Below, one piece after another: positions 30,330-43,016 of a DNA stretch of 64,000 bases. A model generated the notes under the pieces. That model was not told where the DNA came from. It made no database searches and saw only the letters and a program-made list of their open reading frames with translations. The position numbers and the translations under genes were made by a program. The DNA comes from Cladopsammia gracilis. Its lineage: Eukaryota > Cnidaria > Anthozoa > Scleractinia > Dendrophylliidae. Position 1 is the first letter of the stretch. Every line of letters starts with the position of its first letter. The stretch spans positions 429,501-493,500 of the forward strand of contig JAJGOT010000340.1 in NCBI GenBank assembly GCA_022457155.1, written 5' to 3'.

Positions 30330-31876
30330 TTTACCTGGGTGTTCTTCTCTTTTATGCGTAAGGTCGGCGAGTGTTACTCAGTGACGTCAAGGTAGAGTCC
30401 AATCCTAAAGGAGTCGGAAACCCCTGGGACTAGGCTGACTGAACACCTCGGCCTCAGTAGATGGGCTTGTCCCGTTTTTATCTCGTTAATGCGCAAGCGT
30501 AAACGAGATAAAGTATGCTTGTACAGATATGCAAATTAGTCACTCCGTGTCCCGGGAGGGGGGGGGGGGGTACTCGGTTATATAAGCTACATAATGGCAC
30601 CAAAGGATATGGTCTAAAATAGGGTTAGGGTTTCCAGAAGCGCGCTGCACACCCCCACCCAAATTTTCGGGAAGTACCCTTCCGGGCTATTGTTAAATTG
30701 TTATATCCCCAGGGTAATAGACGGTCCATGTGACTTGATTCGTCCAATCACGCGCCACTTCAGTGATAGTAATATCGGCCGTCTTCACTCTTGGATTGAT
30801 TTCTGGTTTCGTCAGGAGTTTTAGTTTGTCGTTTTCAGAGGACCGAAAGAGAGGTATATTCGTTAAAAAGTTAGAAACTGAATTTTAAAATTAGCTTTGG
30901 TACTCCTTTATAGGGGAATCTTTGCTGACGTCATTGTTTACATTTGCTTCATTAGCATACGAATCTGCATAGAGAAGGGATATTGACTTCAAAAATTGAA
31001 AGAGCTTGTTAAACTTAGAAATCTATGCAATTTTCAGCTTTTTTTCATGCAATATTGAAGGAAATATCTGCTGTCAAAAACTGCAAAATTGTTGGTGGCA
31101 AAAGCGCTAATGAGCCATACATTCTCTGTAAAATTTTGAGTTTTTAATACAGCATTGCATGAAGTGTATCTAGTATATCGGGCTCAAATTTCCAGAGGAA
31201 GCTAATTGTGCTATTCCCTTTCAATATTCAGAGTTGATTTTTTTTTGTAGGTAGGTTAGAGAACGAGGCGCATATGCTAATGATGCAAAATGGTAAACTA
31301 GTTCTACTAGTCGAAATATTGGCCATTAAACCTGCCATCAGTAATTTCCGTTGTACTAGCCTTGCATTTTAAACGTTTATCTACCCTTTGGGTGACGTCT
31401 AGTACTCGCATCCCTTTATAAAGGAGAGCCGGAAAGTAAGTTACCACTATTTATCGTAGTGTTGAGTGGTCCTCTGCATTTTTATGATTCCCCCATATAA
31501 GCTATATAGGTGCGGCCAGGGTATTGTCTCGTTTCAGACTGGATATTGATGTCACGCTAAGATGTTTTCTTATTTGCAAACTTAATACGCTTATTTTTAA
31601 ACTACAAATGGAATTAAAATGGCAAGTTAACGTTTATCTGAAGTCGTTCAATTTAAAATAATAATCGAACCGTGTTAACCACATGCACGATGTCGGTTTT
31701 GTGGTGCAATTATTTTCACATCATAACCTATTTAAAACTAACACAACGATGTCCTGGAGTGAGGTGTTGACAAATTTGTTTTATTCGCGTTTCAAAAACT
31801 AAAAGACCCTACGGCGAGAAGAAGCTTTTATTAAACTGCAAATTTCAACTAAATCTACGTCGGACGCATCAGAAAA
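30330..31876. other. Intergenic, no gene recognised
   Basis: A fragment of the G-rich repeat end (CCCGGGAGGGGG...TACTC) lies near 30550. Otherwise AT-rich DNA without recognisable exons. Confidence 0.4.
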
Positions 31877-31880
31877 AGTA

Positions 31881-32100
31881 GGGGACTTTTGATCAGACGA
31901 CGAGTACGAGATTGAGTACGAGTACGAATACGACTTTTAAAACTTAGTTCGCATACTCTAAATAACCACACAAATTTTATACCTAGAGTCTTCTTATCTT
32001 CTGGTTTGCAACAGGAAGAATCGATAGCTCTGGGGACTTGCCTGGCTTTAAATTCGTACTCGTACTCAATCTCGTACTCGTCGTAAGATCTAAAGTCCCC
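31881..32100. mobile_element. 220-bp MITE, TA duplication
   Basis: GGGGACTTT and AAAGTCCCC ends, TA at 31879-31880 and 32101-32102. Just inside, ACGAGTACGAGATTGAGTAC is mirrored by GTACTCAATCTCGTACTCGT, so the TIR runs about 55 bases. Confidence 0.85.
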
Positions 32101-32528
32101 TACTATTAGAATCGTCTAACACACAACCTAAGCTAATTTTAGGGAGTATGCGATGAATATTGCCAAAGTTACGAATTTTTTTTACCTCAACGGGTCAATG
32201 TTAGTGGCGTCAAAACGTGCGAAGTCAAGCGCTGGCCGTTTTCCACAAATCTCTTTCGATATTTCGTTCGAAAGCCTCGAAAACAAATCTTTACAAAACT
32301 CATGTCATGTTCTTTTAGATTTCATGTGCTTTTAATTCAAACTTCTACAAACGGTCCTTAAAAAATGTCACGAGTTCAGAGGGTCACAAAACATGAACAG
32401 TGATCAAGTGAACTGTAACAAGAAACTGGATAGCTGACAACGGAGAATATATTTGCCGTACTTAACGCATTTGGACCATGCTATCATACTGACGTACAAA
32501 AGTATTTAATGTAATAACGGCATACTAA

Positions 32529-32925
32529 AGCCTGGTTTCCATATAATCGCAACGATCGCAGCGATCGTTACGATCGACGATCGTTGCGATTCTTGCGATC
32601 CTGCGATCGCTGAGACCTCAGGTTTCCATATGATCGCAGCGATCGCAAGGAAACGTCGAGTAGGCCTGGATCCGATAAACTTTAAGTGCATTATGGGATA
32701 CAAGGCTTTGGGGTGCAATGCTTTCTGGGACATTTTGGATCGCAAGAGTGGTTTCCATATAAAAACCTCTCGATCGCAAGGATCGCAGAGATGGAAATTT
32801 TTCTATCTCTGCGATCGCAATCGCAAGGATCGCAAAGTTTTTGGTTTCCATATGATCGCAAGGGTCGCACTGACACTTTTTTCTGCGATCGCTGCGATCC
32901 TTGCGATTATATGGAAACCAGGCTT
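32529..32925. mobile_element. MITE with multiplied GATCGC subterminal motifs
   Basis: The outer ends are AGCCTGGTTTCCATATAATC and its complement. Partial end copies (GGTTTCCATATGATCGCA and variants) recur inside at about 32628, 32751 and 32847, and GCGATCG/CGATCGC occurs many times. This looks like nested or internally duplicated termini. Apparent reading frames on both strands come from the 6-base repeats. Confidence 0.8.
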
Positions 32926-32949
32926 TAAGTTCGACCTTAATATTAACCT

Positions 32950-34640
32950 TACCTCGCTTCGTATTAGCGAGATGGTTCTCAGAGCCCTTTGATTGAGCTA
33001 ATACACAAACTAAATGACGCGAGTTTCGAAACCTTTTGTCTTGACGATTTGATCCTTTTTCATCAAAATCACTTGTCTGATATTCTCATGTAGTTTACAG
33101 AAAATTTCGCTGTCAAATTAAACGTAAAAGACGCTTTCTTCCTGCACATGAACGTTTCAGTTTTGTCTCGGGAATTAACGCATTTTGAAATAAACAATTA
33201 GTGTTTTACATATGTATACCGCTCTGACCTGACTAGTATCGATGCGCGCGTTGTCACACGTATATTAGAACCCCGGGATTAGAACATGGTTTTAAAAATC
33301 GATAAATCAGTCGTGTGGAGGGCGCATGCATCACCTAGCGCGCATATCTATGAGCATTTTATATTCATTATCAGCAACAACTTGAAAGAGCGCTGACAAA
33401 CAAGCCTATCCGGCTTAATGTCATCCAAGTTCAAATGACAAAAATTATAAGATGATGCTACCTGAGACCTTATTCAAACGACGCGTGTTTTGACGCAACG
33501 CCCTTGATTCAAAAGCCAACATAGAATCCACTGATGGTGCACAGCAGGACGATTTGTAAGGCAACATTACATGTTGAAAGGTTTGTCTATTGTCAAAGGC
33601 TTGTAATTTTACTTCGCGACAAAATTAAAAAGTCGCATAATCCACAATGTAACAATGTTGCGCTTAAAACATAGTCGCTGATGAAAGTCATCGTAAAGTT
33701 ATTACACGATACAGAATTGATAGAAACTTGTGTTTTTAAAATTGAAGATCATTTTGGATTTCCATTTGCGAAGTTAGAGAATAATTAGCACCACTACGTT
33801 ATTAATTTATTTCAATACAGACAAAGGATTAAAACAAACCTCTGTGTACTTAGGGTGTCTCCGCCAATTTATAATTACGAAAATAAGAATTCTAGTCTCT
33901 TTTGCGGCGAGATCACTCGAAAATATTATAATAGTGCTTGTCTTTTAATTCCTTCTCAGTAATGTTTAAACGAAAACGGAGGCAATCGCTCATAGTGTTG
34001 ACTTGCAAAAATGCATAACGAATCCATTTCATTTCAGACGTTTAAATGGGTTCAGACAGTGATTGACTTAACCACGGAAACCTATCAGAGGCGACATTGA
34101 CGGACAAGTGTCAAAATTCAAAAGCCCTTTTAAAGCGAGATTTTATCAGAAGAAGTGAAAGATAGGGTATAGTGTTAGCATAATTCTCAATTAACGTTCA
34201 AGAATTTTTAGATTAACGAAGCACGATCTGTCCCCGCTTGACGTCAGCGAGATCTGTTAGCAATCAGCCGACGATGAAAAAGGAAATGTGGGACTACTTA
34301 ATATTTGTTCAGCTGGTAGATGGACGACACAAAAACCTTTTTGAAGTGAGACTTTAACCCAGGTGGACCTTCTCCAGACCAAATATGTTCATTAGCCAAT
34401 GACAGCACGTCATTTCTCTGCGCACAATATATATCACTTGTAGTCCCCCAAAACATCATTTATCATCAGTATGCCATTTCACAACCAATGATGGTCCACG
34501 ACGACATCGGGAACTTAATATCGTTTAAAAGGTACCCGAAATAACTTTTTTTTATTTCACGCCGCCGTTAAGCTACAAGTTTATTTTCAAAGCGTCTGTG
34601 ACAACCCGCTCTCTGACCAAACCAAACCGATTTCAAGCGA
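32950..34640. other. Intergenic upstream of the candidate signal-peptide exon
   Basis: AT-rich, no repeats or exons recognised. The last 250 bases would contain the promoter of the membrane-protein gene if the 34667 start is right; a TATATAT-like stretch lies at 34427-34434. Confidence 0.35.
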
Positions 34641-34666
34641 ATGCTCTTCATCTTCGAGAAAAGATC

Positions 34667-34914
34667 ATGTTTTTGCGATGTTTGTTTCATGTTCTGTTAC
34701 ACGGTAAGATTTGCTATTTTGTAACCTTCAAAAGTGAAATATTGTTTTTAAAATAAGAAATATTTATGGCCGATTATATTCAGAATTTCCCTCGTTTTCT
34801 TTATTGACCTGAGCATAATATTTCTTTTCGTATGCATATGTAGGTGCCATTTTCATGTTCCAGACGAAACTCAGTCCTGCGTTGATTTCAGGACAATTTA
34901 ATTCCTGTTCTCAG
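34667..34914 (+). CDS. Candidate signal-peptide exons of the RRKS membrane protein
   Basis: Exon 1 (34667-34703) reads MFLRCLFHVLLH; exon 2 (34844-34914) continues GAIFMFQTKLSPALISG and ends NSCSQ. The borders are CACG|GTAAG, TATGTAG|GT and CTCAG|GTGAGA. The N-terminus looks like a signal peptide. Exon 2 ends in phase 0, and the next well-supported exon of the Cys-rich membrane protein (45836) starts in phase 0, so the join continues ...NSCSQ-SSCNNS.... The intron would be 10.9 kb. Phase agreement has a one-in-three chance of being accidental, so the link is plausible rather than proven. Confidence 0.5.
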
Positions 34915-35938
34915 GTGAGAAGTGAAATAAATTCTTATATTTCCTTTGTCAAGTGGCGAAGCAAACGTTCCTTAATTTTTCAGGCGAATCTTGAGAGTTA
35001 ACGGATTAAATAAATTGGGAAGAAATTTTGGCTTAGCGACAATGTAAACATGTTAGCATGTTAGATACAAACGAGAAAAAATGAATTATTTTTATTTCCA
35101 TTTTTTACCAATTTGACCATTTCAAAGCAACCAGGATGTTTAGTCATTTTTTTTTCTTTTTTCACCATGAAGAATGAAAATTCGATCAATTTAATTTATA
35201 TTTCGGTTAATGTAACCCAGTAACATAGACTACAACTGTCTAGTATTGTGAAATTTAGGCATGCAATTTACTTTCATGTATGTTAGTTCACAATGAACTG
35301 GCATAGCGCCCGAAATGAATATATCACTACTTGCAATTGTCTCTCATATTGACTCCTGAACTAACAAAGTTAAAGTTCGAATTTCACGCTGAGATCTAAC
35401 TTGAATTTTAGGAAAATATATAGGTATAAAAACTATAGATCTTCATGACGCAACCCCCGTATATAAAAAATACGCAAGTTTTTGTTCTCATGGCTTAAAT
35501 TGGACATAAAATGCTACCGAAAATCCACCGTTGCCAACAACAAATCGTTCGCTGTAATGAAATTAAAAGATATTGCTTTAATTTCACGTTGAAAACATAA
35601 ACCTAACCTAATTAGCTAACGCCTAATATGACAATTTATTATCGCCTTGCAATTAAATTTGAATTTTGATCGTTGGATGTTTCAAAATATGGTAGCGATG
35701 TTTCTGCGAATTTTCCAAGAATTATATTCTAATTCGATGCAAGATTTGCCTTTCAGATTGAAAATGAAAATAATCCGTTTTTATCTTTTAAAATATATAA
35801 CAAAGGTCCGATATATTTTTTATCATAATGAATTTACTGCATGAAACGAATTAACAATATCGTTAACTCGTTAGACTGTCGGTTTACTTTGTGCAAATCT
35901 TCGACCAGATGTCTTAAAATTATGTCTTCGTAAAAATA

Positions 35939-35973
<35 letters not shown>

Positions 35974-36521
35974 GTTCAGATATTCTAAAAAATAGTCTCT
36001 ATTGCTAACATGTCACTAGACTTGCCACAAGTCGTCCTTCACTTTCTCAGTCGAGTTTATAATGTAAGCGATAACTTTGCGAAAGAAATTTAAGTCGCGA
36101 ATACGGTAAACAACATAGCAGCATTCGCCAAATAATACGGCGGATTGACAAAGATTTACAAAACTTTTGTATGAGCTATGTCAAAAAAAGACGTTCATTT
36201 CTTTAATTTATCTTTCCAAAGAGAAAATGATTTTCTTCATTTTCTCTTGTCTTCCCTTATTTTTGGGACCAAAGATTGCTTGGGGCGAGTTAAGAAAATA
36301 CAGTGTGCTAGACATTTACGTAAACAAAACAAGAAAGACATGATTGTTTTATTTAAACATAGAGCTTAAATGACTTTATTCTTTTTCTTTATAGGCTTTG
36401 AGTTATTTCAATTAATGCTAAGTTGGTATCTGAAATTTGCTTGGTGTAATATTTTGAAGAAAAAAAAACATGTATAAAAAATATATGTTTGTAAATTCTT
36501 ACTTTCCCAACATCTAACCGG

Positions 36522-36571
<50 letters not shown>

Positions 36572-36760
36572 GTTATCTTTTTCTCGAAAAAGCAGTCAAA
36601 TTAAACCACCAAAAATGTAAATATTTCCCTTCGGAAGTTTTTGTTCTATTCTATTTTTGTTTAGAAACAAAAGGCGACGGTAAAATGTATACGATGTATA
36701 AATGTTTAATATACTTTAATTTGCTTAATTTAAGCTCAGTGTATCCGCATACAAAACAGG
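34915..36760. other. AT-rich intron or intergenic with ATT microsatellites
   Basis: No exon recognised. Simple repeats of TTA/ATT lie at 35940-35973 and 36522-36571. Confidence 0.5.
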
Positions 36761-36764
36761 TTGT

Positions 36765-37370
36765 ATGAACATTCTATAATAAACTTACTGACTACACAGA
36801 ATAAGTCGCAACAAGGCTTCCTTTTTTCAGTCGACCTTTCGCGAGGCCCTAAAGTTCTATGAAAAAAAAATACATTGAAAAACAATAACTTTGGCATCGT
36901 TTCAAATAGAGCTTATGATATTTGCATTATAACCTGCCTGCTTTAATCTCGAAAAATACATAGGAGTTCAGCGGCAGGTCTTTTAATACAACGCTTTATT
37001 TACGGTCAACTGAATTACATAACAAACTCCTACATCTATGACAGACTCAAATAAAACAAACCTTCGGCCCACAAATGTAATATTCTATAATAAGCTTATA
37101 CTGACTACACAGAAGTCACAACAAGGCTTCCTTTTTAGTCGACCGTTTCATCTTTCGCAAGGCTCTAAAAGTTCTATGAAAACAAAATACAATGAGACAA
37201 TAATTTTGGCATCGTTTAAAATAATGCTAACGGTATTTGCATTATAACCTGCCGGCTTTTATCTCGAGAAATATTAATACGCTTTATTGTCAATTGAATT
37301 ACATAACAAACTCCCACATCTACGACGAATTTAAACTGATCTTCCTCCGACAAATGTAAAAATAGGCACC
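36765..37370 (+). repeat. Tandem duplication of a roughly 310-bp unit
   Basis: Two diverged direct copies, about 36765-37080 and 37081-37370, share ATTCTATAATAA, ACAAGGCTTCCTTTTT, TTTGGCATCGTTT, TTTGCATTATAACCTGCC and GAATTACATAACAAACTCC in the same order. No coding sense. Confidence 0.85.
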
Positions 37371-38894
37371 CACTGGGTGCATGTGTCTACTACGAATTAC
37401 CGTTACTGAAGAGCAATGGTTTTTACCAGAAAACTGATCTCACACCCCAGATGGATGGCAGAGATTTTATATCCCTACCCGACCCCCCTCACGCCAGGAT
37501 TTCCAAGCTCAGAGATCCCCCCTCCCGCCCGGAATTTCATTAAGTTTTTGAAGGCCTAAATTTACAGTTAATGAAAAAATAAATAATATCGCCTTCAGGC
37601 TGGATATCCTGTTTTTTGTAATTTTTAAAACTTTGGTGATAAATCGGCAAAACATTTTTTGAATGAATGTTACGTAACACATGGATAAACCCCATCGTGA
37701 TGTCACTCAAGACCAAATTGTAATGAAATGTTTCCATAAAACTAGTTCCTTAAAAAAACTTGCTTTTATTTTGCCATCTTTGACAGGTATTTTCAATATA
37801 TCTTCAGGTTCACAGTTTCTTCACTGAAGTGTTGCGCAAATACGCAATTATATTTCATGCAAATTTCGGGTGACATGCAATTTGATAGCACGCTCTATTT
37901 CTGACGATAACGAATCCACACTTTTAAATGAAACTTATATTTCCTTGAATAAAAACGTCTTTCTTGAAGAAAGAAAAGAGTCAAATACTTATCAGAATTC
38001 AGTAATTTTTTGCTTCCGATCGAATTTGGTTATTCAAATTTGACTTCTTTGCGGATTGTCTGCGAAAATATCAAAACATCATAAATAATTCAGAACATGT
38101 AACCAATTTTCATTATATTTAGCGCTTTCTAAACCTTTCTACTTTTCCAGTGTTTAGAATGCCATTTTATCCGTAAATATGATTCGCACAATGTTGTCGC
38201 GAATTAATTTAACGACACTTTGAAAACTGCTTGAAAACAAACACATTCAGAAAAACGCTTTGTAATTTGATTATACTTTACCAGCACGCGTCTTTGAATT
38301 GGTGCGATTCTCGGCTTCATGAAGAACAAAATCCGAACAAGTTTGATCATAATTCAGCTTTAAGTATTAAATTCGAGGCTTCTTTTGATTTATTTGATAT
38401 TTTCTTCAAGGAAAGGCTTAATAACGCATGAACTAGACAGTGCACGAGACAGACCGGATAAAACTGTGTACATCCGCAACTTTTGGACGTTTGCGTACAC
38501 ATTTATTTGAGAAATGATGTTTTTTCCGCTTTCCAGAAAATCATTCGGTCGTATCATTAATGGTTTAAACTTTTTTCCCGTCAACGATTTTTCACTTTTT
38601 CACCTGATCGAAAAAACGTTGTGGGGTAAAAATTTTTAACTGTGAACAATACGACCGAATGGTAAAAATATTGTGTTCTCAGATACATTGCACATTATTA
38701 TTATTATTCTTTTATTATTATTATTTAGCTGATCTTAAACATCAAATGCTTTTTTCCCGAAACCTGTTTTCAATTAGGTGTATCAAATTACACGGAAGGT
38801 GTAAATAATGGTTGCCTCTCGCTCAAGGCTAGGATGTTCAATATTGCCGTCACAAGTTTAGCCAGCTAACAAAGTAATTATAAACTACAGCACT
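37371..38894. other. AT-rich, no gene recognised
   Basis: Nothing convincing on either strand. An ATT microsatellite lies at 38696-38725. Confidence 0.4.
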
Positions 38895-38898
38895 TTAA

Positions 38899-39693
38899 GG
38901 TGGCTCCAAGTAGTTTTTTGGGGGTCACACTTCCCTTTTTGAATGTGCTTATACATAATCTTACTTTAGCTCAATGAATCTGAATTTGATACCAGATGCT
39001 AGGCTTGGATGAAAGTTTTGAGCGATGCTCTTTTTATGCTTATCAACGTTTCCATAGCAACGGTAAACAAACGGCAAAAAAACCAGTTTTTCCTAATTTT
39101 CTTTCGATTTTGGGGCTACCCGCGACAAGCGAATAAATGCGCTTTAATCTATACAGTCTAGCACACAAAATGGGAAAATTTCAAACAAATTAAACTGTTG
39201 GATTTTGGAAAAGGAAAAGCTCGATCTCTTTTTTGCCGAGGAATTAGTCAGAGCTATTTGCAGGGAGGAATAATTTAAGTCTGAGGAAATTTAATGATAA
39301 TTTGTGAGACCTATGGAATGTTTTGACCGCTTATATTTCAAACATGAAAAAACACGTCTTAAAAATGTTTTAGCGATTTATTTAAAATCGAACAGTTTAA
39401 TTTGTTTGAAATTTTCCCATTAAGTGTGCTAGACTGTGTAGAGTATAACGCATTTATTCGCTTGTCGCGGGTAGCCCCAAAATCGAAAGATATTTGGAAA
39501 AAAAACTGTTTTTCGCCATATTTGTTTACCGTTGCTATGCAAACGCCGATTAGCATAAAAAGAGCATCATCCAAAACTTTCATCCAAGCCTAATATCTGG
39601 TATCAAATTCAGGTTCATTGAGCTAAAGTAAGATCATGTATAAGCGCATTCAAAAAAGGAAGTGTGACCCATAAAAAACTACTTGGAGCCACC
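38899..39693. mobile_element. Long-TIR element with TTAA duplication
   Basis: GGTGGCTCCAAGTAGTTTTT and its complement form the ends; the two arms (38899-39203 and 39389-39693) match over about 300 bases. TTAA flanks both sides (38895-38898 and 39694-39697). The loop is about 185 bases and non-coding. TTAA targets are typical of piggyBac, but the terminal bases are not the usual ones, so the superfamily is uncertain. Confidence 0.85.
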
Positions 39694-39799
39694 TTAATGT
39701 GAATAGTTATTTTTTATGTACAAGACGTAATAAATAACTGTGCAAAGTTGAAAAGAATCATTATTCATTAACTTCATTTTCGATGAAATCACTTTAAAT

Positions 39800-40170
39800 A
39801 ATGCCCCATTTACATAGAAAAGGGATGATCCTAGTGCTAGGATGATCCTAGAAGGTTCATTTGGTTTACATGCATAAATGCGGCTTCCAGGATCAACTTT
39901 TCATTTGTTTAACTTGAGAAATTCGGCAGGATGGCCCCAGTTCCTTTGAGTTCGGCGCGGTTGCAAAGCAAAACGGCGGGCGACACTAACAAAAGCGAAG
40001 ATAGCCCTGGAGCTCCCGAGGCTGTTTACATGGAGTTAGGATGATTCTAACGTTAGGATCATCCTACCTCTCAGATAGGATGATCCTAGCGCTAGGGCCA
40101 AATGCAACCCTTCGCATGTAAACTGAAAGCAGAAAACATGTTGCGCTCGGATGATCCTCTTGTTCCAGCC
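39800..40170. repeat. AGGATGATCCTAG-rich TIR repeat
   Basis: The palindromic phrase CTAGGATGATCCTAG and variants occur near both ends (39823-39853 and 40037-40100), with GTTTACATG at 39872 and CATGTAAAC at 40114 in inverted orientation. Probably a MITE with palindromic subterminal units. Confidence 0.6.
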
Positions 40171-40410
40171 GTGTCAATAGTGTTATGTCTCCTTACGAGC
40201 CGAAATGGAAAATTTTAAAAAAAATGATAACGAGACGGTCTATAGAGGACTTCACGCTTGTTGGGAGGTCATGGGTGATAAGGCCAAACATGCTGCCAAA
40301 TACAGTGTTTGGATGGAAATCCAGTGTCAGTAATTTCAATAAAGTTTAAATTTTATAATATTTGTGAATTAAAGAGACACTGTCCCGCCGGAATAGCAAA
40401 ATTTCGCTTA

Positions 40411-41130
40411 GGACTGGTTCATACGTCGCATTTCTGCCGTGTCGAATTCGATTAAACTAATGAAATTCGACAGAAATTCGACGTCTGAATCAGCTTCCGA
40501 ATTTCTGCCGCACGTTCGACTGGTCTTGTCGCATTATCCGGCAGAAATGCGGCACCGATTCAAACGTCGCATTTCTGCCGTGTTGAATCTAATACATACG
40601 TTTACATACATTACAGAGATGCCAACCTCTGGAGATTGAAAATAGGGAGTTTTTTCTGAGGGTGAATTCTGAGGGTGAAATGTTTTCGCGCCGAAGGCGT
40701 GAATCGAGCGACGTTTTTTTATTGTTTTTTTGGTCGTGAGCATTATTTTACATGAAATTATTTTAACGTAAAGCCTTCGCGTATCTTCGTCCGCCATATT
40801 GGATACTCTACCTTTAACACATTTACTACTGACCGAAAGACACTGCAGTGTCAACTCTGAAATGTGCGGCACAAGTGCGACGTATGAATCAACAGTCGCA
40901 TTTTTGCCGCACTTTAAGGCCCATGTTCATCCAATCTGCTTTGCGCGCCCGGGCTGATTTTCGCACAGACGGAAAATCGAAAAATCGACGTGAAAGCCAA
41001 TTATAACGCCACACTGAACAATTGAACCGTTTCAAAACAAAAACACAAGCGCGCAAAGCAGATTGGGTGAACATGGGCCTATAATTGAATTGAATTCGAC
41101 CCGGCAGAAATGCGACATATGAACCGGACC
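40411..41130. mobile_element. 720-bp TIR element with TTA duplication
   Basis: GGACTGGTTCATACGTCGCA at the left and TGCGACATATGAACCGGACC at the right are inverted, and TTA flanks both (40408-40410 and 41131-41133). More copies of GTCGCATTTCTGCCG lie inside. A 3-bp TTA target suggests PIF/Harbinger. It hosts a further nested element at 40917-41080. Confidence 0.85.
40917..41080. mobile_element. MITE nested in the TTA element
   Basis: AGGCCCATGTTCATCCAATC and GATTGGGTGAACATGGGCCT, then GCTTTGCGCGC / GCGCGCAAAGC, form TIRs of about 33 bases. This is the third nesting level: MITE in TTA element in family B. Confidence 0.8.
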
Positions 41131-41669
41131 TTAGCTATAGCTTATTTCCACGTTGTATCGCCAAATGCCACCAAATATACAACTTATTTGCATAACAGGA
41201 TTCTATAGAGCAAAACAAAAGCAGTAGTTTGGAGATAAAGTGCAGGATTGCAAGGATTGACGTGGATTACAGTTCATGAAATTTGATCTATTGACAGGCG
41301 GTCAAGAAATCAAACTTGCCATTGTTGTGAAATTTTGACTTTTCTAGCTGTTATTTTGTTTGTTTAGTTCATATTTCTTTGCTTCTATCACTTTTGGCGA
41401 TGGTTTTTTCCAATTTCAAGATAATAAAGTAAGCTTTAAGCAAGCTCCTGGTCATAATCATAAAAACACGATATTTCAGCCGGGACAGTGTCCATTTAAG
41501 AACTTACGTTACAAGGAAGAAGACTCATCAAATTTGACGAATGAAGCTGTGTTAGAAAGCGCGTGCAATTAATATTTTTTGCTTTCCATACATTTGTCAA
41601 TAAAATCCACGAAAAAATTTTCCGCAAATGTATGTATGGAAAACAAATAACTTCTTCCCAGTGTCGTAA

Positions 41670-41920
41670 AGGCCCGGCCAAACGAACGCAATATTTCAAC
41701 GAAACATCTTGCAACTTTGCTGGATCGTGTTGTGAAGGAGCTGGCCAATCGCGCGCAACATGTTGCAACATGTTGCATGGTGTTGGATCAAGTTTGAAAA
41801 TGGTCAAATTTGATCCAACACCATCCAACATGTTGACATATGTCGCAACATGGTGGCCAAACGCGCGCAACAATGTTGCAAGATGTTGCGTTGAAATGTT
41901 ACGTTCGTTTGGCCGGGCCT
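41670..41920. mobile_element. MITE with AGGCCCGGCCAAACGAACG ends
   Basis: The ends are exact inverted copies over about 19 bases. The centre has a second palindrome (TGGTGTTGGATCAA / TTGATCC-AACACCA) and many GTTGCAACATG phrases. Non-coding. Confidence 0.8.
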
Positions 41921-42270
41921 CAAGCTTTCATTTCACAAATATTAAACAAATTAAACTTTAGCGACATTATTTTTCACTAGATTTCAAAGTTCGAAAGTTC
42001 TCCAAAGTTCCAAGATCCTGGATTCCCATACAAACACTGTCTTCAGCGACATGTTTGCCCTGATTATCCATGATCCTCCAGCATGTCCTCTATTCTGCGT
42101 GATTGATAATGGGCTTATAATTAGAACCGAAATATCATACGTTTATCTTTGTCACCATTTATTGCTTGAATGTTTTGTTCTTCGGTGGTGATTTTCGCTT
42201 AATAATCAAAACTGTTTCATTGACTTTTAAAACTTCCTAATTGATTGTTTTGTTTTCATGCTTGCTATTT

Positions 42271-42430
42271 CAGGGCCGTAGCCAGAAAAATTAAGAACCG
42301 AGGCAATATCCATGGTTAAATTCCCCGCCTATAGCTATTTAGGGTCTTTATGATGACTGCGCTTAAACAAAACACTGGGATCATGACTGAGGCAAGTGCC
42401 TCGGTTTGCCTCATACTGGCTACGGCCCTG
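42271..42430. mobile_element. 160-bp MITE with CAGGGCCGTAGCC ends
   Basis: CAGGGCCGTAGCCAG and CTGGCTACGGCCCTG are exact inverted ends. The flanks share TATTT offset by one base. CAG ends suggest hAT relatives. Confidence 0.75.
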
Positions 42431-43016
42431 TTATTTTACATAGAAAAAGACTTGTATACGTTAGGGACCGGTCATTATTTACTGGAGGGGGTACGATGTT
42501 TTGAACGCTGCTTTGGGGAGGGCCATCATTTTTGAGGCTGCAGTTTAGGGAGGGTCATAATTTTTTCAGCTTCTGAAGACAATCGAACGAAATGTTACGA
42601 AAACAGAAAATATTTTACTTTTTAATTTCCATACTTATTTAGTTACCAATAAGTATACAATTATGACTCATATATAACGCAAATGCAAGTGTGCCAAGAT
42701 ATATAGTAATGCAATTGCTGTGACACCACTTCACTTTAGAACAGCCTTAAACAGAGTTAACCGATGTGGAGATGGCTCATTCTTCTGTGCGCGTTTTGCT
42801 TTTTTTTGTCTTATTTAGTGAAACAAACGCCTTTCTGTAGTTTGAAATAAACGAACCTATGTAAACTATAGTTCTTGGAGTTTGAGGCTTGTCGCAAACG
42901 TTAATCGGCTGAGATGAAGGTGATAAAGGTAAAAGTCAATTTCAATTTTTTTTATGAACGAAACTATATTAGTTTACAGTTTTATCTGTAAACAAAACTA
43001 GGTAACAAAGGTTTCT

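Larger units (their letters stand above)
40370..41500 (+). mobile_element. Repeat family B, copy 3, with a nested element
   Basis: Begins AAAGAGACACTGTCCCGCCG and ends CAGCCGGGACAGTGTCC. The family body resumes after 41133 with CGCCAAATGCCACCAAATAT. A TTA-flanked element at 40411-41130 accounts for the extra length. Confidence 0.85.

Noticed and set aside
32506..32992. Overlapping open frames on both strands (61-120 codons)
   Set aside because: Created by GATCGC repeats in a MITE; arms mirror each other.
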